Shown here: in pieces, positions 1-4,635 of the stretch | Layout: each line of letters begins with the position of its first letter | How positions within the stretch are numbered: position 1 is the stretch's first letter | Origin: Alphaproteobacteria bacterium | GTDB lineage: Bacteria > Pseudomonadota > Alphaproteobacteria > CACIAM-22H2 | Length of the DNA stretch: 5,804 nt | Direction of reading: 5' to 3' | NCBI GenBank assembly: GCA_016869415.1 | Contig: VGEI01000241.1 | Location: forward strand, 1-5,804 | Notes under the pieces: model-generated | The model's input: only the letters and a program-made list of their open reading frames with translations | What the model was told of the DNA's origin: nothing | The model's database searches: none | Made by a program: the position numbers and the translations under genes

Positions 1-1037
1 TTCAGCTTCGGCTGCTGCGGGACCAGCGCCTCGGTGGTCAACGCATCGAGGATCAGAGTCTCGATGCCGAAGCCAGGCGCCACCGTGTCCAGCTTTTCGG
101 CAAACAGGCGCTTCAGATAGCGTACGTCGCGGCTCGGTTGGCTGGTGCCGATGGCCAGGAACTGCGCCGTGCCGTCGAGCCGATAACAGCCGAGTTCGAG
201 CTGCCGTACGCCCAGCCTCTCCTTCTCCAGAATCGTGCCCAGCGTCACCAGCAGCCGATGGAGCGCACGGTCGATGTCTTCGCGATAACCGATACCGTCG
301 GGAAAGGTCAGCCGCACCCGCCATTGCGGCGCCGGGCGGCGCGGGTTGATCGGCTCGCCCTCGAGCCCGCGTACGCGGTCGAGGCGCTGCAGGGTCCCGG
401 CGCCAAAACGCCTGGCCAGGGGGCCGCGCGGCAGGTCGAAGAGAGGACCGAGGGTGCGCAGGCCGAGCCGCCACAGCGCCTCGGCCGCTTCTGCCGGCAG
501 CCGCAGAGCAGCAATCGGTAGCGGACGCAGCGCCGTCAACGCTGCGCCGGGCTCCAGGATCGGCCCTTCGCCATGCCGCGCCCAGGCCCAGGAAGCCGCC
601 GGCGTGTCGGCAACCGCCGCACGAGCGCCGATTCCTGCCCGCGCCAGACGCTGCATCAGATCGGCGATCAGCGCCGCCTCGCCCTCGAAGAGATGCGCGC
701 AGCCGCTGATGTCGAGCACCAAGCCATCGTCGCCGTCCGGTGCAGCCCACGGCGTATAGCGGCTGCACCACTCGGCAAGCCGGGCAAGCGCCGCCGCATC
801 CTCAGCCGGATCGGCCTCGACGGCATGAAGCTGCGGTACGAGGGTGCGGGCATCGGCCAGGGTCTGACCGGCGCGCAGGTTCTCGGCATCGGCCCGTGCA
901 TCAACAGCGGTGACCCGCGGACCGCCCGGACCCGGTACAGTCAGGACCAGTGGGCGGCTATTGTCAGTCTGCTGCATCCGGCGCCAGCGATCGGCCGGCC
1001 AGTACGGCAGCCAGACGGAGACGTAGCGCCGTGTCAC
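1..1037 (-). CDS. imuB: ImuB, catalytically inactive Y-family DNA polymerase homologue (3' end outside window)
   Basis: Seen: an open frame of 345 codons from GTG at 1037 to the left edge, with no stop. The N-terminus reads TRRYVSVWLP..ADRWRR, the usual opening of ImuB proteins. It is followed by LADART (60-65), LAEWCSRYTPW (87-97), DGLVLDISGCAHLF (104-117) and AVADTPAASWAWARHG (141-156), which are hallmarks of the family. The GTG is forced: an in-frame TAA lies at 1041-1043, and the next ATG (977) would remove the conserved first 20 residues. An AGG at 1044-1046 can serve as the ribosome site. Known: ImuB works with ImuA and DnaE2 in SOS-induced mutagenic translesion synthesis, as a bridge to the beta clamp rather than as a polymerase. 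The acidic metal ligands of active Y-family enzymes are missing: the first-motif Asp is absent, and the SIDE-like motif keeps one acid at most. A QxxL at 342-345 may start the clamp-binding motif. Family length is roughly 500 residues, so about a third is missing. Confidence 0.93.
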   Translation of the reverse strand, partial: MTRRYVSVWLPYWPADRWRRMQQTDNSRPLVLTVPGPGGPRVTAVDARADAENLRAGQTLADARTLVPQLHAVEADPAEDAAALARLAEWCSRYTPWAAPDGDDGLVLDISGCAHLFEGEAALIADLMQRLARAGIGARAAVADTPAASWAWARHGEGPILEPGAALTALRPLPIAALRLPAEAAEALWRLGLRTLGPLFDLPRGPLARRFGAGTLQRLDRVRGLEGEPINPRRPAPQWRVRLTFPDGIGYREDIDRALHRLLVTLGTILEKERLGVRQLELGCYRLDGTAQFLAIGTSQPSRDVRYLKRLFAEKLDTVAPGFGIETLILDALTTEALVPQQPKL

Positions 1038-1683
1038 AGGTTACCTGCCAGGCGCCAGCCGCCCCGCCACGACAGCGTGACAGCTCGATCTGCCAGCGTG
1101 ACGCCTCGCTCTCTTCCTCGACCGGCACCGAAGCAACCTGCCAGCGCGTCAGCGCCGCCGAGACGCCGCCCGCCGCTCGATAAGGCAGAAGGAGCAGCGC
1201 CGTCGTAGCCCCGCCCTCGGCGGCGAGCTGCAACCGGCGCGTGGCCGTGAGATCGGGCGACACGTCCTCGCCCAGCACCGCAGCGAAAGCTCCTGAGTGC
1301 AACCCTTCCTCCATCGCCCATAGCAACTCGACCGGCTTGCGCGACCGGGCAAAGATCACAGCCTCGCTGGCCAGCCCGGCCTGGGTCAGGCCGGGCGCAT
1401 AGGGCGCTCCCGCTTCCTCGTCGCTCCGGCACCACAACACAGGGCGCTTTCGTAAAGCCGCCAGATCGCGCAGCAGTCTGACCGCGAGGCCGCACGCCGC
1501 CGCGTCGCCCGGCCGGCCGAGAATCTCGTGCAGCACGCCCGTCGGCAGCCCGCCCCAGGGCAAGGCATCGTCGAGTGCACGGACCCCTAGCGACAGGACC
1601 GGCAGCTCCGCCGCGCGCGGCTTTTCCAGCCGCCGCATCCGATCGCGCAAGACGGCGAGCTGGCGTGCTCGCAAGGACGACAT
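964..1683 (-). CDS. imuA: ImuA, RecA-like SOS mutagenesis protein
   Basis: Seen: 239 codons from ATG to TGA. The protein carries the ImuA signature LPWGGLPTGVLHEI (41-54), VLWCRSDEEAGAPYAPGLTQ (82-101), ELLWAMEEGLHSGAFAAVLGE (119-139) and RRLQLAAEGG (149-158). Further on come TRW (179-181) and, near the C-terminus, ELSRCRGG..GAWQV (200-214). The fold is RecA-like, but the stretch where a Walker A loop would sit (GRPGDAAACG, 56-65) has no GKT/GKS, so ATP hydrolysis is doubtful. Known: ImuA is encoded first in the imuA-imuB-dnaE2 cassette of Alphaproteobacteria and other groups, and is needed for damage-induced mutagenesis. Start: the ATG gives normal family length. A GAGG at 1697-1700 is a weak and rather distant ribosome site. 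Regulation: a perfect LexA box lies 21 bp upstream. The 3' end overlaps imuB by 74 bp, suggesting translational coupling. The identification is by motif recognition, not by search. Confidence 0.92.
   Translation of the reverse strand: MSSLRARQLAVLRDRMRRLEKPRAAELPVLSLGVRALDDALPWGGLPTGVLHEILGRPGDAAACGLAVRLLRDLAALRKRPVLWCRSDEEAGAPYAPGLTQAGLASEAVIFARSRKPVELLWAMEEGLHSGAFAAVLGEDVSPDLTATRRLQLAAEGGATTALLLLPYRAAGGVSAALTRWQVASVPVEEESEASRWQIELSRCRGGAAGAWQVTCDTALRLRLAAVLAGRSLAPDAAD
1044..1046 (-). promoter_or_regulatory. Ribosome binding site candidate deciding the imuB start
   Basis: AGG (minus strand, within GGCAGG) ends six bases before the GTG at 1037. It is short but correctly spaced and lies inside imuA. 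Together with the in-frame stop at 1041-1043 it supports the GTG over the ATG at 977. Confidence 0.45.
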
Positions 1684-1703
1684 GGGGGCGGATGGGCCTC
1701 ATT

Positions 1704-1718
1704 GTTCTTGTTTTGTTC
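1704..1718 (-). promoter_or_regulatory. LexA operator (SOS box) of imuA
   Basis: On the plus strand the sequence is GTTC-TTGTTTT-GTTC, which on the minus strand is GAAC-N7-GAAC. This is an exact match to the alphaproteobacterial LexA direct-repeat consensus GTTC-N7-GTTC. It lies 21 bp before the imuA start codon, and its upstream half-site shares bases with the proposed -10 element, so bound LexA would block RNA polymerase. That a known SOS gene pair sits directly downstream makes a chance match unlikely. Confidence 0.9.
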
Positions 1719-1743
1719 TATACCCTACAGCCGTATCGGTCAA
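1715..1743 (-). promoter_or_regulatory. Probable sigma-70-type promoter of imuA-imuB
   Basis: Read on the minus strand, TTGACC (1743-1738, five of six bases of TTGACA) is followed after 17 bp by TAGAAC (1720-1715). With a 15-bp spacer the alternative is TATAGA (1722-1717). Each -10 candidate matches four of six consensus bases. The start of transcription would fall near 1708-1710, leaving a leader of about 25 nt. The overlap of the -10 with the LexA half-site is the arrangement expected for a repressed SOS promoter. Inferred from sequence only. Confidence 0.65.
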
Positions 1744-1767
1744 TCCCAGGGAACCTCCCAAAAGCTT

Positions 1768-1779
1768 GGCCAGCTGGCC
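1768..1779. repeat. 12-bp perfect palindrome in the divergent intergenic region
   Basis: GGCCAGCTGGCC reads the same on both strands. It lies 48 bp upstream of the gpmI start codon and 50 bp beyond the LexA box. It could be a binding site for a dimeric regulator, but short GC palindromes are common in GC-rich DNA, so no function is claimed. Confidence 0.35.
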
Positions 1780-1814
1780 TCCGGCCGCCGCTACCCGCGC
1801 CTCCGCTGCTCTCC

Positions 1815-1820
1815 TATATT
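1815..1820 (+). promoter_or_regulatory. Possible -10 element of a leaderless gpmI transcript
   Basis: TATATT is the most AT-rich hexamer in the GC-rich stretch before gpmI and matches five of six bases of TATAAT. It ends six bases before the ATG, so transcription would begin at or next to the A of the start codon. No Shine-Dalgarno-like sequence precedes the ATG, which fits a leaderless mRNA. No good -35 hexamer lies at the right distance (TACCCG at 1792-1797), so the call is weak. Confidence 0.3.
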
Positions 1821-1826
1821 TCCCGC

Positions 1827-3413
1827 ATGACTCGATTCGTCCCGAAGCGCCGTCCGGTCGTGCTCTGCGTGCTCGACGGCTGGGGCCACCGTCCCGAGCC
1901 CGCCGACGACAACGCCATCCTCAAAGCCAGGACTCCCCATCTCGACGCGCTGTCCAAGCGCTGCCCGATAGCCTTCCTCGACGCTTCTGAGCGCCATGTC
2001 GGGCTGCCCGCCGGACAGATGGGCAATTCCGAGGTCGGCCACATGAATCTGGGCGCCGGCCGCGTGGTGCTGCAGGATCTGCCGCGCATCGACGACGATG
2101 TGACCAGCGGTAAGATTGCCCGGAACCCGGCGCTGCTCGACTTCGTTGCCAAGCTGACAAGGAGCGGCGGCACGGTCCACCTCATGGGCCTGCTCTCGCC
2201 CGGTGGCGTGCATTCGCACCAGGACCACATCGCAGCGCTCGCCAAAGCGCTGGCAGCGCACGGGCTCACCGTCTGGGTCCACGCGTTCCTCGACGGCCGC
2301 GACACGCCGCCCAAGAGTGCGGAAGGGTATCTTGAGAAATTCACCCGAGACGTCGGCAGCCTGAAGAGCGTGCGCTTCGCCACGATCAGCGGCCGCTACT
2401 ACGCCATGGATCGCGACAATCGCTGGGAGCGCGTCGAGCTCGCCTACAAGGCGTTGACCGACGCCACCGGCGAGACCGCTTCGGACTCCCTGCAAGCCGT
2501 GCGGCAATCCTACGCGGCCGGCAAGAGCGACGAGTTCGTCCTGCCCACCGTGCTTCCCGGCTATCCGGGGATGCGCGACGGCGACGGCGTGGTCATGGCG
2601 AATTTCCGCGCCGACCGGGCACGCGAGATCCTGACCGCGCTGCTCGACCCGGCATTCAAGAGCTTCATCCGCTCGCGCGTCGTCCGCGTCGCCGCAGCAC
2701 TGGGTATGAGCGAATACTCGGAAGCGTATAACCGGCTGATGGCGACGATGTACCCGCCACAGGCGCTGAGCCACATGATGGGCGAGATCGTGGCCGAGGC
2801 CGGCTTGAAGCAGCTGCGCATCGCCGAAACCGAGAAATACGCCCATGTCACTTTCTTCTTCAACGGCGGGGCGGAGCGCGAGCTGCCCGGCGAATCGCGC
2901 ATCCTCGTGCCCTCGCCCAAGGTCGCGACCTACGACCTCAAGCCCGAGATGTCGGCCTACGAAGTCACCGACAAGCTGGTCGCCGCCATCGAATCCGCCC
3001 AGTTCGACTTCATCGTGGTGAACTACGCCAACACCGACATGGTCGGCCACACCGGCGATTTCGCCGCCGCCAAGAAAGCCGTCGAGGTAGTCGACGAATG
3101 CCTCGGCCGCCTGGCCGCCACCATCGAGAAGGCCGGCGGGGCGCTGATCGTCACGGCCGACCACGGCAATGCCGAGATGATGGTCGATCCCGAGACCGGC
3201 CAGCCACACACGGCACACACCGTCAACCGCGTGCCCGTGATGCTCTGCGGCGGCAGCGAGCCGGGCCGCAACGCGCCGCTGAGTTTGCGCGACGGCCGGC
3301 TGGCCGATGTGGCGCCCACATTGCTCGAGCTGCTCGGTCTGCCGCAGCCCGTTGAGATGACCGGCCGCACCCTGATCGCGCCACCGCCCGAGACGGTGCG
3401 TGCGGCGGACTAG
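1827..3413 (+). CDS. gpmI: 2,3-bisphosphoglycerate-independent phosphoglycerate mutase
   Basis: Interconverts 3- and 2-phosphoglycerate in glycolysis and gluconeogenesis in the cytoplasm; a Mn-dependent enzyme of the alkaline phosphatase superfamily. Seen: 528 residues, slightly longer than the usual 510-515. The phosphatase-domain metal ligands are in place: Asp17 (LDGWG), Ser68 (GNSEVGH, the phosphoserine nucleophile), Asp404 and His408 (NTDMVGH), Asp445-His446 (TADHGN) and His464 (HTAHT). The transferase-domain substrate residues also match: His129 (GGVHSH), Arg158-Asp159 (DGRDTPP), Arg190 (SGRYYAMDRD), Arg261 and Arg264 (NFRADR), and Lys337. The enzyme therefore looks intact. Start: the ATG gives the standard N-terminus, with the core LCVLDGWG beginning at residue 13. 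The open frame continues upstream to 1575, but that part lies antisense to imuA and has no family match. First gene of the gpmI-envC-ctpA set; its last 14 bp overlap envC. Confidence 0.97.
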   Translation: MTRFVPKRRPVVLCVLDGWGHRPEPADDNAILKARTPHLDALSKRCPIAFLDASERHVGLPAGQMGNSEVGHMNLGAGRVVLQDLPRIDDDVTSGKIARNPALLDFVAKLTRSGGTVHLMGLLSPGGVHSHQDHIAALAKALAAHGLTVWVHAFLDGRDTPPKSAEGYLEKFTRDVGSLKSVRFATISGRYYAMDRDNRWERVELAYKALTDATGETASDSLQAVRQSYAAGKSDEFVLPTVLPGYPGMRDGDGVVMANFRADRAREILTALLDPAFKSFIRSRVVRVAAALGMSEYSEAYNRLMATMYPPQALSHMMGEIVAEAGLKQLRIAETEKYAHVTFFFNGGAERELPGESRILVPSPKVATYDLKPEMSAYEVTDKLVAAIESAQFDFIVVNYANTDMVGHTGDFAAAKKAVEVVDECLGRLAATIEKAGGALIVTADHGNAEMMVDPETGQPHTAHTVNRVPVMLCGGSEPGRNAPLSLRDGRLADVAPTLLELLGLPQPVEMTGRTLIAPPPETVRAAD

Positions 3414-4635
3414 CGCCCGGCTCGTTGTCACGCTCGCCGCGCTTGCGGCGTTGTTACCTGTCGTGGCGCCGCTCTCGGCGCAGGAGGCAAGGCCGACCCT
3501 GCAGGAGGTCGAGCGCGAGCTCGAGGCCAGCCGCGAGCGCGAACGGGTGCTGGCCGCGGAGGCCGAGGCACAGATCCGCGAGATCGAGCGGCTGCGTGTC
3601 CAAAGCGCCGCCGCGGCCCTTTCCGTCCAGGACAGCGAGGCGACGCTCACGGCCGTCGAGAGCCGCCTGGCCGGGCTGAGCGCCGAGGAAGCCGCGAAGA
3701 GCGCCGAGCTCGAGCGGCGACGCGGCGAGCTGGGCGCCCTGCTGACGGCGCTGCAGCGCTTGGCCCGCCATCCGCCCGAAGCGCTGGCCCTGCTGCCCGA
3801 ACGGCCCATCGACACGCTGCGCACCGCCCGCCTGCTGGGTGCGGTGGTGCCGCCCATCGAGGCGGAAGCCGCCGCCCTGGCGCGCGAAGTGGAGTCGCTG
3901 AGCGAGCTACGCGCTAGCGTCGCCGCCGAACGTGCCGCCCTAGCGGAGGCCACGCAGCGCCTCGCCGGCAACCGCGAGCGGCTGCGCGGCCTTACGGCAC
4001 AGCGCGCCCGCTTCGTCCTGGAGACGGAAGCCGCGCGGCAGGCGGCGGGCGAACGCAGTCAGGCGCTGGCCCGCCAGGCCGAGGATCTGCGTGACCTGCT
4101 GCGCAAGCTGGCCGAGACCAAGGCTGCCGAAGAGCGCGCCGCCGGCCAGCGTAGCACCCTGCAGGCCCGGGTAACCGAGGGTCTGGCAGGACGTCTGCGC
4201 CGGCTGGGTGAAGCCCGCGGACAGATGGCCATGCCGGTGCGCGGACGGGTGGTGCAGGCCTACGGCCAAGCCGGCGAGGGCGGCCAACCGCATCGCGGGC
4301 TCTCTCTCGAGGTGCGCGCCGATGCCCAGGTGGTTGCGCCGTTCGACGGCCAGATCGTGTTCGCCGGCCCGTTCCGCGGTTACGGCCGCATCTTGATCAT
4401 CGAACACGGCGAGGGATATCATACGTTATTGGCAGGATTGGGCCGAATTGACGTGTCGCCGGGGCAGGTTGTCGCCTTGGGCGAGCCGATCGCCACCACC
4501 GGCAACGCCGATCCTGGCGGGCCCGCGACCTCCGGCGCAGCGGGTCCGGTGCTCTATGTAGAACTGCGGCGCCACGGGCAGCCGATCAACCCAACGCCCT
4601 GGCTCGCGGCTTCGGATGGAAAGGTAAGCGGATGA
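3400..4635 (+). CDS. envC: EnvC-like murein hydrolase activator (coiled coil plus degenerate LytM/M23 domain)
   Basis: Predicted periplasmic activator of N-acetylmuramoyl-L-alanine amidases in septal peptidoglycan splitting. Seen: 411 residues. A signal peptide starts MRR, has a hydrophobic core at 9-25 and a likely cut after LSA (27). A long Ala/Glu/Arg/Leu-rich coiled-coil region follows at about 30-270, broken around 122-152, and a LytM domain at about 277-402. The peptidase metal site is mostly lost. His298 remains, but the HxGxD Asp is Ser302, the YAHL-type His is Gly346, and the final HxH is Val384-Leu385-Tyr386. The ending LYVELRRHGQPINPTPWL resembles E. coli EnvC, which is likewise inactive and works by binding amidases. 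Start: GTG, 14 bp inside gpmI in another frame, with a weak GAG at 3390-3392. It is the start that gives a proper signal peptide. The stop overlaps the ctpA ATG (ATGA), so translational coupling is likely on both sides. A different LytM-family partner role is possible. Confidence 0.9.
   Translation: MRRTSARLVVTLAALAALLPVVAPLSAQEARPTLQEVERELEASRERERVLAAEAEAQIREIERLRVQSAAAALSVQDSEATLTAVESRLAGLSAEEAAKSAELERRRGELGALLTALQRLARHPPEALALLPERPIDTLRTARLLGAVVPPIEAEAAALAREVESLSELRASVAAERAALAEATQRLAGNRERLRGLTAQRARFVLETEAARQAAGERSQALARQAEDLRDLLRKLAETKAAEERAAGQRSTLQARVTEGLAGRLRRLGEARGQMAMPVRGRVVQAYGQAGEGGQPHRGLSLEVRADAQVVAPFDGQIVFAGPFRGYGRILIIEHGEGYHTLLAGLGRIDVSPGQVVALGEPIATTGNADPGGPATSGAAGPVLYVELRRHGQPINPTPWLAASDGKVSG
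4618..4624 (+). promoter_or_regulatory. Shine-Dalgarno sequence of ctpA
   Basis: GGAAAGG lies inside the last codons of envC and ends seven bases before the ctpA ATG. It is the clearest ribosome site in the window. It supports the ATG at 4632 and shows that ctpA can be initiated in its own right as well as by coupling to envC. Confidence 0.6.

Larger units (their letters stand above)
1684..1826. other. Divergent intergenic region between imuA and gpmI
   Basis: The only non-coding stretch in the window, 143 bp. It contains the LexA box and imuA promoter near its left end and a perfect 12-bp palindrome, GGCCAGCTGGCC, at 1768-1779. It also has two small overlapping inverted repeats around 1744-1759 (TCCC-A-GGGA and GGGA-ACC-TCCC) and a TATATT just before gpmI. 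No convincing -35/-10 pair for gpmI was found, and no small ORF or RNA gene is supported. Confidence 0.7.

Noticed and set aside
573..1208. Plus-strand open frame of 211 codons across imuB/imuA
   Set aside because: Antisense to both imu genes, Arg/Pro/Ala rich, no ribosome site or family motif. The minus-strand ImuB and ImuA motifs explain the DNA.
1034..1702. Minus-strand frame starting at ATG 1702, alternative to imuA
   Set aside because: It is a +1 frame shadow of imuA with no ImuA motifs; its product is Gly/Arg/Ala-rich without a recognisable fold.
1702..1737. Plus-strand promoter for gpmI using TTGTTC or TTGTTT as -35
   Set aside because: At 16-19 bp spacing the downstream hexamers (TACAGC, CGTATC, TATCGG) match the -10 consensus poorly, so no pair could be supported.
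1575..1826. 84-codon upstream extension of gpmI
   Set aside because: It runs antisense through the imuA start and the SOS promoter, and the conserved GpmI N-terminus begins just after ATG 1827. The frame is open only because no stop happens to occur.
3414..3480. Possible terminator after gpmI
   Set aside because: No stem followed by a T-run, and the region is the coding start and signal peptide of envC, consistent with read-through in an operon.
1791..3971. Very long open frame (726 codons) on the minus strand opposite gpmI and the start of envC
   Set aside because: It lies fully antisense to well-conserved genes, is rich in Ala, Arg, Ser and Gly with no recognisable domain, and is explained by stop-poor complementary frames in GC-rich coding DNA.
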